The translations under genes and the position numbers were made by a program. Below the pieces are notes generated by a model. That model saw only the letters and a list, made by a program, of their open reading frames with translations, was not told where the DNA came from and did no database searches. Positions 26,716-35,447 of a DNA stretch of 64,000 bases are shown one piece after another. Source of the stretch: Hymenobacter sediminicola (GTDB lineage: Bacteria; Bacteroidota; Bacteroidia; Cytophagales; Hymenobacteraceae); contig NZ_CP060202.1 in assembly GCF_014250515.1 (NCBI RefSeq), positions 4,351,501-4,415,500 of the forward strand. The letters are read 5' to 3'. Numbering within the stretch: position 1 is the stretch's first letter; each line of letters opens with the position of its first letter.

Positions 26716-27966
26716 GTGCTTTCTACTCCGCCTGTCCTCCCACCCGATGAGATTAAGCTGGCCCCGCCTCCGCGCGGGCGCCGTAGGTTGCCTACACGCC
26801 GGGTGCGGGGCATCATCTTCCTGAAAGACGTGGCGTTGCTGGCCGTTACGGCATTTGGAGGCCCGCAGGCGCATACTGCCATGATGCTGCGCCTGCTTGT
26901 AGATAAGCGGCGCTACCTTACGTCGGCGGAGTTGCTCGAAATTATGGCGCTGTGCCAGCTGCTGCCTGGCCCTGGCTCTACCCAGACCATTACGGCCATC
27001 GGCTTTCGGCTGGGTGGCCCCAATCTGGCCTACCTGACGCTGCTGGTCTGGATGCTGCCAGCTGTCTGCATCATGACGGCCGCCGGGCTGGCCATGAACT
27101 ACCTCGATAAAGAGCAGGTGGCCCGGCTGGTGCAGTATATTCAGCCCATTGCTGTAGGTTTCGTCGCCTATTCAGCCTACAAAATTTCTGAGAAGGTCAT
27201 TCATACCAAAACCTCGGTGGCATTGATGGTGGCAGCAGCTATGCTGGCGTATCGGTTCCAACTGCCCTCGGTGTTGCCGCTGCTGTTGTTTGGCGGAGGC
27301 TTGGTTACCACGTTCCGCTACCGCAAGCACGCCGTCGTGACGCAGAAGCAACCGTTGCGCATCGAGTGGGCAAACTTTATACTGTGGGGAGGTGTGTTTA
27401 TAGCGGCGGCCGTACTGGGCCACTACACCCGCGAACTGCCCGTGTTGCTCTTCGAGAACTTCTACCGAAACGGTAGCCTGGTGTTTGGAGGCGGGCAAGT
27501 GCTGGCGCCGCTGCTGTTTGCTGAGTTTGTGGAGTTTAAGAGCTACCTGTCGGCTCCGGAATTTTTGTCGGGCTACGGGCTTACGCAGGCGTTACCCGGC
27601 CCCAATTTCGCCTTTGCCTCCTATATCGGGGCGCTGGCCATGCGCGACTACGGCTTAGGGGGGCAGATAGCCGGCGGCTTGGTAGCAGCAGCGGGCATCT
27701 TCATGCCCGGTACACTCCTAATTTTCTTTCTGATTCGGTTCTGGGACCAGCTCAAGCAGTACCGCGTAGTAAAGGCCTCCATGGAGGGCATCAATGCGGT
27801 GAGTGCGGGACTGGTATGCGCCGCGGTGTTCCTGCTGTATCACCCGCTACCCGATACCCCAGTCAACTTGGGGCTTATTGGCGCTACGTTTCTGGTGCTG
27901 CTCTGGGAGAAGATTCCCTCCTACCTGATTGTGCTGGCCGGCCTGCTGGCAGGTGTGGTATTTTAA
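26716..27966 (+). CDS. chrA: Chromate transporter (ChrA family), two-domain form
   Basis: The 416-residue membrane protein contains two related Chromate_transp domains. The first has TAFGGPQAHTAMMLRLLVDKRRYL and CQLLPGPGSTQT (about 45-90), and the second has LVFGGGQVLAPLLFAEFV and TQALPGPNFAFASYIGALAM (about 255-310). About ten hydrophobic segments are visible. The family exports chromate, and may move other anions. The start is a GTG at 26716; no ATG lies upstream before a stop, and the N-terminal 30 residues are Pro/Arg-rich and may be cytoplasmic. The gene stands alone, with no chrB regulator beside it. Confidence 0.87.
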   Translation: MLSTPPVLPPDEIKLAPPPRGRRRLPTRRVRGIIFLKDVALLAVTAFGGPQAHTAMMLRLLVDKRRYLTSAELLEIMALCQLLPGPGSTQTITAIGFRLGGPNLAYLTLLVWMLPAVCIMTAAGLAMNYLDKEQVARLVQYIQPIAVGFVAYSAYKISEKVIHTKTSVALMVAAAMLAYRFQLPSVLPLLLFGGGLVTTFRYRKHAVVTQKQPLRIEWANFILWGGVFIAAAVLGHYTRELPVLLFENFYRNGSLVFGGGQVLAPLLFAEFVEFKSYLSAPEFLSGYGLTQALPGPNFAFASYIGALAMRDYGLGGQIAGGLVAAAGIFMPGTLLIFFLIRFWDQLKQYRVVKASMEGINAVSAGLVCAAVFLLYHPLPDTPVNLGLIGATFLVLLWEKIPSYLIVLAGLLAGVVF

Positions 27967-27983
27967 TCAGGTGCCATCCTTAA

Positions 27984-28026
27984 AAGCCCACAGCCCTTCT
28001 GCCTAGGGAGCAGAAGGGCTGTGGCT
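27984..28026. terminator. Bidirectional terminator between chrA and rfbA
   Basis: Arms AAGCCCACAGCCCTTCTGC and GCAGAAGGGCTGTGGCTT pair with a CTAGGGA loop. The genes on both sides converge (stops 27966 and 28060). Confidence 0.85.
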
Positions 28027-28059
28027 TGATGAGACTTACTAGCTAGTAGCGCAACCGGT

Positions 28060-28941
28060 TTACATGCCTTTCATAACGAGTTGCTCGGGCAGGCGCAGCA
28101 GGTAGTCGCCGTAGCCGCTTTTGCGCAGGGGCTCAGCAATTTTGCGCAACTGATCCGCGTCAATAAAGCCTTGGCGGTAGGCCGCTTCCTCGATGGAGCC
28201 CACCTTTAGGCCTTGGCGCTGCTCTAGTACCCGCACAAATTCGCCGGCCTGCATCAGGCTTTCGAAGGTACCCGTGTCGAGCCAAGCGGTGCCGCGGCCC
28301 AGAATGCCCACTTTCAGCTTGCCGCGGCGCAGGTACTCTTGGTTTACGTCGGTTATTTCATACTCGCCACGAGGGCTGGGTTTCAGGTCGCGAGCTATCT
28401 GCACTACGTCGTTGTCGTAGAAATAGAGGCCTGGAACGGCGTAGTTGCTTTTCGGTGTAACCGGCTTCTCCTCAATGCTAAGGGCCTTTTTATCGGCATC
28501 GAATTCTACCACGCCGTAGCGTTCCGGGTCGTGCACGTGGTAGGCATACACCACGCCACCTTCCGGGTCGTTGTTTGATTTTAGTAGATCTTCCATTCCT
28601 TCACCATGGAAGATGTTGTCGCCGAGTACCAGCGCCACCTTATCATCCCCGATGAAGTCAGCGCCCAGCACGAAAGCCTGAGCCAAGCCGTTGGGCACTG
28701 CCTGCACCACATACTGGAAGTTGCAACCCAGGCCCTTGCCGTCGCCGAGCAACTTTTTGAACTGCTCTTGGTCGTGGGGGGTGGTGATAATCAGGATTTC
28801 CCGGATGCCGGCCATCATGAGAATCGACAAGGGATAATAAATCATCGGCTTGTCGTAGACGGGCATCAGCTGCTTGGAAACCGCCAGAGTAAGCGGGTGC
28901 AGGCGCGTACCGGAGCCTCCGGCGAGAATAATACCTTTCAT
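28060..28941 (-). CDS. rfbA: Glucose-1-phosphate thymidylyltransferase
   Basis: The 293-residue enzyme makes dTDP-glucose from glucose-1-phosphate and dTTP. It begins MKGIILAGGSGTRLHPLTLA, the nucleotidyltransferase G-G-x-G-T-R-L motif, with KQLMPVYDKPMIYYPLS next and the metal-binding LVLGDNIFHG near residue 105. The length and the ending (GYGDYLLRLPEQL) agree with RfbA/RmlA. It is the last gene of a minus-strand sugar-nucleotide cluster, with 64 bp to the tviC-like gene; rfbB lies two genes away and uses its product. Confidence 0.96.
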   Translation of the reverse strand: MKGIILAGGSGTRLHPLTLAVSKQLMPVYDKPMIYYPLSILMMAGIREILIITTPHDQEQFKKLLGDGKGLGCNFQYVVQAVPNGLAQAFVLGADFIGDDKVALVLGDNIFHGEGMEDLLKSNNDPEGGVVYAYHVHDPERYGVVEFDADKKALSIEEKPVTPKSNYAVPGLYFYDNDVVQIARDLKPSPRGEYEITDVNQEYLRRGKLKVGILGRGTAWLDTGTFESLMQAGEFVRVLEQRQGLKVGSIEEAAYRQGFIDADQLRKIAEPLRKSGYGDYLLRLPEQLVMKGM

Positions 28942-29005
28942 AGGGTGGTAGTTCTGGTAGTGCAGCCTCTTCTCTTACCGAGAACAGCTCCTGAAAATCA
29001 ACTGG

Positions 29006-30031
29006 TTAGTTCCGCTCCGCAATAAACTCCTGGTTCTGCTTAAACCAAGCCAAGGTCTTTTGCAGGCCCTCCCGGATGCGAATCTGCGGCTGGTAGCCGA
29101 GCAGATTGTTGGCTTTGCTGATATCAGCCAGGGAATCCCGAATGTCGCCGGCACGGTCGGGGCCGTACTCAGGCGTGATGTCGGATCCCGCCTCTTCCTT
29201 CAGAATATTGAACAGGTCGTTGAGGGAAGTGCGGTCGGCCACGGCCACATTGTACACTTGGTTCACGGCTTCAGGGTTTTGCACCAGCGCCGCCTTGATG
29301 TTGGCCTGCACGCAGTTTTCCACGAACGTAAAGTCGCGGGTCTGGCCACCGTCGCCATTCATGCGGGGCGGCTTGCCTTCCAGCACCGCATCAATGAAGA
29401 GCGGAATAACGGCTGCATAGGCCCCATTCGGGTCTTGGCGCGGACCGAAGATGTTAAAGTAACGCAGCCCAATGATTTCCATGCCGTAGGTCTTGCCAAA
29501 TACGTCGGCGTACAGTTCGTTGGCATATTTGGTCACGGCGTAGGGCGAAAGGGGCTTGCCAATCCGGTCTTCTACCTTCGGCAGTGCCTTATGGTCGCCG
29601 TAGGTGGAGCTGGACGCCGCGTACACGAAGCGCTTCACACCTGCCTCTTTGGCTCCCACCAGCATGTTCACGAAGCCGCCCACGTTCACGTCATTGGACG
29701 TAATTGGGTCGTTGATGGAGCGGGGCACGGAGCCTAGCGCCGCTTGGTGCAGCACCACGTCTATACCCTGGCAGGCATCAATGCAGGTCTGCCGGTCCCG
29801 GATGTCGCCTTCAATCACGCGCAGGGCTGGGTTGGCGGCAAACAGCGCCACGTTTTTGCGGAAGCCGTTGGAGAAATTGTCCAGCACGCGCACCTCTTTG
29901 GCGCCGTATTTCAGCAGATATTCTACTAGGTTCGAGCCAATGAATCCGGCCCCGCCGGTTACGAGGAAAGCCAGATTATCGAGTGGCTGGTCGTGGAAAG
30001 GAGTTTCGTACACGTCGTGTTCAATTAACAA
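29006..30031 (-). CDS. tviC: NAD-dependent epimerase, UDP-GlcNAc(A) C4-epimerase TviC/WbpP-like
   Basis: The 341-residue extended SDR has the NAD motif FLVTGGAGFIGSNLVEYLL near residue 23 and the catalytic YAVTKYANELYADVF (Tyr-x-x-x-Lys, about 165). The segment LHQAALGSVPRSINDPITSN and the later YGDHKALPKVEDRIGKPLSPYAV are diagnostic of the WbpP/TviC subgroup, which inverts the C4 centre of UDP-GlcNAc or its uronic acid for Vi-like polysaccharides. With the tviB-like dehydrogenase at 32363 the pair could give UDP-GalNAcA. The gene lies between rfbA and rfbB on the same strand. Exact substrate is not decided by sequence. Confidence 0.88.
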   Translation of the reverse strand: MLIEHDVYETPFHDQPLDNLAFLVTGGAGFIGSNLVEYLLKYGAKEVRVLDNFSNGFRKNVALFAANPALRVIEGDIRDRQTCIDACQGIDVVLHQAALGSVPRSINDPITSNDVNVGGFVNMLVGAKEAGVKRFVYAASSSTYGDHKALPKVEDRIGKPLSPYAVTKYANELYADVFGKTYGMEIIGLRYFNIFGPRQDPNGAYAAVIPLFIDAVLEGKPPRMNGDGGQTRDFTFVENCVQANIKAALVQNPEAVNQVYNVAVADRTSLNDLFNILKEEAGSDITPEYGPDRAGDIRDSLADISKANNLLGYQPQIRIREGLQKTLAWFKQNQEFIAERN

Positions 30032-30111
30032 TGATGGATGAGCAATGAGCAGTTGCTTTCAGGCAGTTGAATGGTTATTCGCTGCTCCTACTTATTGCTC
30101 ACTGGGCCGTG

Positions 30112-31167
30112 CTAGCGGGCGGCGTACTGTTTCTGGTAGTAATCCTGGTAGGCTCCGCTGGTGACATGCTCCAGCCATTCCTGGTTTTCCAGATACCAGT
30201 CCACGGTCTGGGACAGTCCTTGCTCAAACGTAACGGACGGTTTCCAGCCCAGCTCGTTCATAATTTTGCTGCTGTCGATGGCATAGCGCAGGTCGTGGCC
30301 GGCGCGGTCCGTCACGAATGTGATGAGCTTGCGGGAAGTGCCTTTTTCCTTGCCGGTTTTCTCGTCCAGCGTGTCGCAGAGCAGATGAATCAGCTCCAAG
30401 TTGGCCCACTCGTTCACCCCACCGATGTTGTAGGTCTCGCCCACCTTGCCCCGATGGAACACAGCATCAATGGCGGTAGCATGGTCTTTCACAAACAGCC
30501 AGTCGCGCACGTTTTCGCCTTTGCCATACACCGGTACCGGCTGGCCGTGCTGGATACGGTGAATGGCTAGCGGAATCAGCTTTTCAGGGAAATGATTGGG
30601 GCCGTAGTTGTTAGAGCAGTTGCTCAGTTTCACCGGCATGTGGTACGTGTGGTGCCAAGCCCGTACGAAGTGGTCCGACGACGCCTTGCTGGCCGAGTAA
30701 GGCGAGCGGGGGTCGTAGCTGGTATCTTCCGTGAACATATCCGGCCCGAAGTCCAGGGAGCCATACACTTCATCGGTGCTCACGTGGTAGAAGGTTTTGC
30801 CTTCGTAGCCCAGCGGCTTCCAGAGGTTTTTGGCGGCGTTCAGCAGGTGTACGGTGCCCAATACATTGGTTTTCACGAAAGCCAGCGGGTCCGTGATGCT
30901 ACGGTCCACGTGGCTTTCGGCAGCCAGGTGAATCACGGCGTCGGGCTCCTCGTTCGCAAAAAGCTGATCAACGAAAGCCTGGTCCGTGATGTCGCCTTTT
31001 ACCAGGCGGTAGTTGGGCGCGTTTTCAACATCCCGCAGGTTCTCTAGGTTGCCGGCATACGTTAGGGCATCCAGGTTCAGGATCTGATACTCCGGATATT
31101 TGGTCACGAATAGGCGCACCACATGCGACCCAATGAACCCGGCCCCGCCGGTGATGATAATTTTCAT
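30112..31167 (-). CDS. rfbB: dTDP-glucose 4,6-dehydratase
   Basis: The 351-residue SDR turns dTDP-glucose into dTDP-4-keto-6-deoxyglucose. It begins MKIIITGGAGFIGSHVVRLF. STDEVYGSLDFG (about 130) supplies the catalytic Thr-Asp-Glu, YSASKASSDHFV (about 160) the Tyr and Lys, and NNYGPNHFPEKLIPL the usual dTDP-binding segment. The length is typical. It is 64 bp from galE upstream and 80 bp from the tviC-like gene downstream. The next enzymes for rhamnose (rfbC, rfbD) are not in the window. Confidence 0.96.
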   Translation of the reverse strand: MKIIITGGAGFIGSHVVRLFVTKYPEYQILNLDALTYAGNLENLRDVENAPNYRLVKGDITDQAFVDQLFANEEPDAVIHLAAESHVDRSITDPLAFVKTNVLGTVHLLNAAKNLWKPLGYEGKTFYHVSTDEVYGSLDFGPDMFTEDTSYDPRSPYSASKASSDHFVRAWHHTYHMPVKLSNCSNNYGPNHFPEKLIPLAIHRIQHGQPVPVYGKGENVRDWLFVKDHATAIDAVFHRGKVGETYNIGGVNEWANLELIHLLCDTLDEKTGKEKGTSRKLITFVTDRAGHDLRYAIDSSKIMNELGWKPSVTFEQGLSQTVDWYLENQEWLEHVTSGAYQDYYQKQYAAR

Positions 31168-31231
31168 GTTTTTAAGTGTTTAACTACTCGCTGGTAGCTG
31201 CTGAGGTAGTGGCACCACAGGCGGCAAACAA

Positions 31232-32266
31232 CTAGCCGTTGATAGCCTGCAAATGCTGCTGCCATTTCCACGAACTCTGCAGGGCTTCGGCTAGTGTGGC
31301 GGTGGTTTTGAAGCCCAGCTCGGCTACCGACTTGGTAACGTCGGCGTAGATGGCAGGCACGTCGCCAGCGCGGCGTGGGCCAACATGATAGGCAAGCTTT
31401 TGCCCGCTCACCTGCTCAAACGTCCTGATAACTTCCAGCACAGTGTTGCCCTGGCCAGTGCCCACATTAAACGTTTCTACTGTGGCTCCCTTGCCATCGA
31501 GCAGGCGCTGCACCGCTACTACGTGGGCCTTTGCTAGATCTACTACGTGCACATAGTCGCGGACGCAGGAGCCGTCAGGCGTGTCGTAATCGTCGCCATA
31601 CACGGTCAGTTCCTGGCGCAGGCCCGCAGCCGTCTGGGTGATGAACGGCACCAGATTGTTCGGTACGCCCAGCGGCAGCTCCCCAATCTGAGCCGAGGCA
31701 TGAGCGCCAACCGGGTTGAAGTAGCGCAGTAGAATGGTGCGCAGCTTATTGCCTGGTGCAACGGCCACATCGTTGAGGATGTCTTCGCACATCTGCTTGG
31801 TAGCACCGTAGGGCGAGTTGGCTTTTTTGGTCGGCGTCTGCTCCGTCACGGGCAGCGCGTCCGGAATGCCATACACGGTACAGGAGGAAGAAAACACCAA
31901 AGCTTCTACTCCGAACTCGCGCATCACCTGCACCAGTGTCAGCAGCGAGCCGACGTTGTTGTGGTAGTACTCCAGTGGTTTCTGCACCGATTCGCCCACG
32001 GCTTTATAGGCTGCGAAATGGATGACTCCACGCAGACTACCTTCCTCCGCAAACACGGCCCGCATGGCTTCCACATCATTGCAGTCGATGCGGTGAAACG
32101 GCACTTTCACTCCCAGAATCGTCTCGATACCAGTGAGTGCTGATTCCTGCGAATTGCTGAAGTTATCAACAATAACCGGCTGAAAACCGGCTTCATACAG
32201 CTCTACTACCGCGTGCGAGCCAATGTAGCCGGCCCCACCAGTCACGAGTATTTTCGTGCGTTCCAT
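31232..32266 (-). CDS. galE: UDP-glucose 4-epimerase
   Basis: The 344-residue SDR interconverts UDP-glucose and UDP-galactose using NAD. ILVTGGAGYIGSHAVVELYEAG is the nucleotide motif. SSSCTVYG carries the catalytic Ser near 128, and SPYGATKQMCEDIL carries Tyr and Lys near 150. HYFN-like RYFNPVGAHASAQIGELP and GSCVRDYVHVVDLAKAHV are GalE signatures. It is the fourth gene of the minus-strand cluster and probably feeds galactose units to the polysaccharide. Confidence 0.95.
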   Translation of the reverse strand: MERTKILVTGGAGYIGSHAVVELYEAGFQPVIVDNFSNSQESALTGIETILGVKVPFHRIDCNDVEAMRAVFAEEGSLRGVIHFAAYKAVGESVQKPLEYYHNNVGSLLTLVQVMREFGVEALVFSSSCTVYGIPDALPVTEQTPTKKANSPYGATKQMCEDILNDVAVAPGNKLRTILLRYFNPVGAHASAQIGELPLGVPNNLVPFITQTAAGLRQELTVYGDDYDTPDGSCVRDYVHVVDLAKAHVVAVQRLLDGKGATVETFNVGTGQGNTVLEVIRTFEQVSGQKLAYHVGPRRAGDVPAIYADVTKSVAELGFKTTATLAEALQSSWKWQQHLQAING

Positions 32267-32362
32267 ATCAAGTGTCAGTTATTCATTGCCAGTTGTCAGG
32301 TGCTCAGTTTTTCTACGCAGAACAGTGCTGCTACCAAGCAACTGACAGCTGAGAGCTATACT

Positions 32363-33658
32363 TTACAGGCTCCAGTACTGCATGTCCTGGATCTTGCCCC
32401 GGAACAAGCCTTTGATGTCTACGAGGACCGCATTGTCGGCGGTAATCGACTGAAAGTATGCTTCATTATGCGACGTATAGGGCGCATGGCTCACGGCCAC
32501 AATCACGCCATCGTAGTCGTCGCGCACTTCGCTGGCGGGCGTCAGGCGGAAGCCGTACTCGTGGTGTAGCTCGTCAGAATCAGCATGTGGGTCCACGATG
32601 TCTACGTTTACGGAGAAGTTTTTCAACTCCTGAATCACATCAGCAACCTTGGAGTTGCGAATGTCTTCCACGTTTTCCTTGAACGTAGCGCCCATCACCA
32701 GCACGCGGCTCTTGGCGACGTCCTTGCCCTTCTTGATCATCATCTGCACGGTTTTGCGCGCGATGTAAGCACCCATATTATCGTTGGTGGTGCGGCCGCT
32801 CAGAATAACTTTGGCGTCGTAGCCCAGCTCTTTGGCCTTGTACGTCAGGTAGTACGGGTCTACACCGATGCAGTGGCCGCCTACCAGACCGGGCGAAAAC
32901 TTGAGGAAGTTCCACTTGGTACCAGCCGCTTCCAGCACTTCGTACGTGTTGATGCTCATGCGGTCAAAAATCATCGACAGCTCGTTCATCAAGGCAATAT
33001 TGACGTCGCGCTGCGTGTTTTCGATGATTTTGGCGGCTTCGGCTACTTTGATGCTGCTGGCGCGGTGTACCCCGGCCTTCACCACCAGTTCATACGTCTT
33101 GGCAATAACATCCAGGGACTCGTCGTCGCAGCCAGCTACTACTTTGATAATGCTGGAAAGCGTATGCTCCTTGTCGCCGGGGTTGATGCGCTCCGGCGAA
33201 TAGCCAACCTTGAAGTCGTCGGGAAATTTCAGGCCCGAAAGCTTCTCCATCACCGGAATACAGTCGTCCTCGGTGCAGCCTGGGTACACGGTGCTTTCGA
33301 ATACCACGTAGTCGCCTTTTTTCAGCACTTTGCCCACCGTCGAGGAAGCGCCCAGCAAGGGTTTCAGGTCGGGCTGCGCGTGCTCATCGATAGGTGTTGG
33401 CACAGCTACAATAAAGAACCGGGCCTCGCGCAGCACTTCCAGCGAATCCGTAAACTCAATGTCGCAGCCCTCGAAGTCCTTGGTTTCCAGCTCGCCGCTG
33501 GGGTCCACGTGGTTGCGCATCATGTCCACGCGCTTGGCATTGATATCGAAACCGATAACCTTGATTTTGCGGGCAAACTCGAGGGCGATGGGCAGGCCCA
33601 CATAGCCGAGGCCAATAACGGCCAGCGTGGCCTCTTTGCGAAGTAGTTGCTCGTACAC
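32363..33658 (-). CDS. tviB: UDP-GlcNAc-type nucleotide sugar 6-dehydrogenase (TviB-like)
   Basis: The 431-residue enzyme oxidises the C6 alcohol of a UDP-sugar to a carboxylate with NAD. It has LAVIGLGYVGLPIALEFARK (residues 12-31) as the Rossmann motif, VVFESTVYPGCTEDDC near 120, the region EAAKIIENTQRDVNIALMNEL near 210-230 and the catalytic-Cys motif GGHCIGVDPYYL near 265. These match TviB of the Vi-antigen pathway (UDP-GlcNAc to its uronic acid) more closely than UDP-glucose dehydrogenase. It begins with GTG at 33658. The product could serve WbpD-type and TviC-type steps next to it. Confidence 0.88.
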   Translation of the reverse strand: MYEQLLRKEATLAVIGLGYVGLPIALEFARKIKVIGFDINAKRVDMMRNHVDPSGELETKDFEGCDIEFTDSLEVLREARFFIVAVPTPIDEHAQPDLKPLLGASSTVGKVLKKGDYVVFESTVYPGCTEDDCIPVMEKLSGLKFPDDFKVGYSPERINPGDKEHTLSSIIKVVAGCDDESLDVIAKTYELVVKAGVHRASSIKVAEAAKIIENTQRDVNIALMNELSMIFDRMSINTYEVLEAAGTKWNFLKFSPGLVGGHCIGVDPYYLTYKAKELGYDAKVILSGRTTNDNMGAYIARKTVQMMIKKGKDVAKSRVLVMGATFKENVEDIRNSKVADVIQELKNFSVNVDIVDPHADSDELHHEYGFRLTPASEVRDDYDGVIVAVSHAPYTSHNEAYFQSITADNAVLVDIKGLFRGKIQDMQYWSL

Positions 33659-33752
33659 GATGAAGGGTCTTAGAATCTTGGTGACGTAAGGTCTTGAATT
33701 TGCTATTGTTGAAGCAGCAACCTATTTGGGATTGCCGGCAACTGAAATCTTG

Positions 33753-34346
33753 TTATGATTCGGGGCTGATACGAGAAACCCGGCCCTCGGTTAGTCGGTA
33801 CTGCTCGCCGCTTTCCGCACAGGTGGCATAGCCGGCGGCATCAAACGCCAACCGGTGGCCATAAGCACTCATCCAGCCGCGCTGCCGAGCCGGATTGCCG
33901 TAAGCCAGTGCATATGGTGGCAGGTCTTTGGTGACGACAGAGCCAGCGCCCACAAACGCATATTCGCCTAGCCGGACGCCACACACTACTGTAGCGTTGG
34001 CACCTATGCTCACCCCCCGCTCCAGCACTGTGGCTTGATACTCATGGCGGCGCACAACTGCTGCTCTAGGATTCAGCACGTTGGTAAACACGGCCGAAGG
34101 CCCGATGAATACATCATCGTGGCATTCCACACCAGTATACAGGCTCACATTGTTCTGCACCTTTACGTTGCGGCCCAGGCGTACGCCATCGGCCACAAAC
34201 ACGTTCTGGCCCAGACTACAGCCCTCTCCCAACTCCGAACCGGGGCTGAGGTGACTGAAGTGCCAGATACGGCAGCCGGCACCTACACGGCACCCATCGT
34301 CGAGGACGGCGGTGGGGTGCGCGAAATAGGCAGGAGCAATAGTCAT
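33753..34346 (-). CDS. wbpD: Left-handed beta-helix N-acetyltransferase, WbpD-like
   Basis: The ATG at 34346 (MTIAPAYFAHPTAVLDDGCRV) gives 197 residues; a longer frame upstream has no motif. Hexapeptide repeats (DDGCRVGAGCRIW, LGEGCSLGQNVFV, GVSIGANATVVCGVRLGEYAFVGAGSVVTKDLPPY) form a left-handed beta-helix. In WbpD/WlbB, such an enzyme acetylates the 3-amino group of UDP-2-acetamido-3-amino-glucuronate. The adjacent tviB-like dehydrogenase would make the uronic acid precursor. The WbpA partner enzymes WbpB and WbpE are not in this window, so the specific role is inferred from context. The last residues (GEQYRLTEGRVSRISPES) are atypical of the hexapeptide core. Confidence 0.82.
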   Translation of the reverse strand: MTIAPAYFAHPTAVLDDGCRVGAGCRIWHFSHLSPGSELGEGCSLGQNVFVADGVRLGRNVKVQNNVSLYTGVECHDDVFIGPSAVFTNVLNPRAAVVRRHEYQATVLERGVSIGANATVVCGVRLGEYAFVGAGSVVTKDLPPYALAYGNPARQRGWMSAYGHRLAFDAAGYATCAESGEQYRLTEGRVSRISPES

Positions 34347-34368
34347 AGGGGCACGGCAGTTCAGCCGA

Positions 34369-34376
34369 CAAAGGTA
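34369..34376 (-). promoter_or_regulatory. Probable -7 promoter element before the wbpD-type gene
   Basis: TACCTTTG on the minus strand, 22 bp upstream of the assigned ATG at 34346, matches TAnnTTTG. The motif also supports the shorter start of wbpD. Confidence 0.5.
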
Positions 34377-34483
34377 GGGCTTTGAATTTTGTTGTGTACA
34401 GGTACGTGCTGCATCCTCCTGATTGGCGAGTAGAGCGCCTTTTTCCAGAGTTGACCCTGAGCAGCAGACCAGTGCCAGATCCT

Positions 34484-35353
34484 TTATACTCCTGGCCAAG
34501 TGGCGCGCACTATACGGGCCTTATCAAACATATCGAGGCGGGCAGCAGCACTTGTATAGCCCAGCCCCACCAGCAGTGCCACAGTTTCGGTAGCGTACTG
34601 CTCGTTGATTTCGAAATAGAGCGCACCGCTTGGTCGCAGTAGCTTGGTTCCCAACTCGGCTATGCAGCGGTAGAAAAGCAACGGGTCGTGGTTGGGCACG
34701 AACAGTGCGGTGGCCGGCTCGTAGTCCAGCACGTTGGCCCGCATGAGAGGCCGCTCACTTTCCAGAACGTAAGGTGGGTTGCTGACCAGCACATCCAGCG
34801 TAGCCGGCGCAATACCTTGGGGCTCTTGCTTCAGAATATCTATCTGCTGAAAGTCGATTTCGCAGCCGTAGCGGGCAGCGTTGCGGCTCGCTACGGCCAG
34901 TGCCTCCGCCGAAACATCGACGGCTATTGTGCGGGCCGGCTCCAGCTCCCGGCATAGTGCCAGCGCAATACAGCCGCTGCCAGTACCTACATCCAGCACC
35001 GAAAGGGTAGTGCTCCGGCCGCGCTGCTCGGTTACAATCAGTTGCACCAGCTCCTCCGTTTCGGGGCGCGGAATGAGTGTGGCAGGCGTTACGGCCAGTT
35101 CCATACCAGCAAAATGCGCTACTCCCAGCACGTACTGTACTGGCTCGTGGCGCATTAGGCGCTCTTGTAGTGCCGGAAGTTGTGTCAGTACTTCTGCGGG
35201 TACCAGCGTATCGGCCTGCATGCGGCGCTGCAGTGGCGTAAGCTCCAGTAGATGCTCCAGCACCAGCCCGGCAATGCTGGCTGCTTCCGGCACAGGATAG
35301 TGTGCCTGCAGATCGGTAGAGAGGTCAGCGGTGAGTTGGCGGAGCGTGGGCAT
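34484..35353 (-). CDS. prmC: Peptide chain release factor glutamine methyltransferase
   Basis: The 289-residue enzyme methylates the Gln of the GGQ loop of release factors with S-adenosylmethionine. The N-terminal helical domain (PTLRQLTADLSTDLQAHYPV to about residue 85, with HEPVQYVLGVAHFAGMELAV) and the methyltransferase core (about 90-285) are typical of PrmC. The NPPY catalytic motif is SNPPYVLESERPLM (near 185), and the SAM motif is VLDVGTGSGCIALAL (about 115). The ATG at 35353 is preferred; the upstream GTG lies inside a promoter motif. It is divergent from ribD. Confidence 0.93.
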   Translation of the reverse strand: MPTLRQLTADLSTDLQAHYPVPEAASIAGLVLEHLLELTPLQRRMQADTLVPAEVLTQLPALQERLMRHEPVQYVLGVAHFAGMELAVTPATLIPRPETEELVQLIVTEQRGRSTTLSVLDVGTGSGCIALALCRELEPARTIAVDVSAEALAVASRNAARYGCEIDFQQIDILKQEPQGIAPATLDVLVSNPPYVLESERPLMRANVLDYEPATALFVPNHDPLLFYRCIAELGTKLLRPSGALYFEINEQYATETVALLVGLGYTSAAARLDMFDKARIVRATWPGV

Positions 35354-35357
35354 GCGG

Positions 35358-35365
35358 CAAAGGTA
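35358..35365 (-). promoter_or_regulatory. -7 promoter element abutting the prmC start
   Basis: TACCTTTG (TAnnTTTG) ends four bases before the prmC ATG. Transcription would start at or very near the start codon, giving a leaderless or nearly leaderless mRNA. Confidence 0.5.
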
Positions 35366-35447
35366 CACGGCTGGCTGCCGATGGGTAGCGCAAGCTAAAA
35401 GTTCGGGTTACATTTCGCTTATCATTCTGCCCCAGCCCTTCCCGCCT

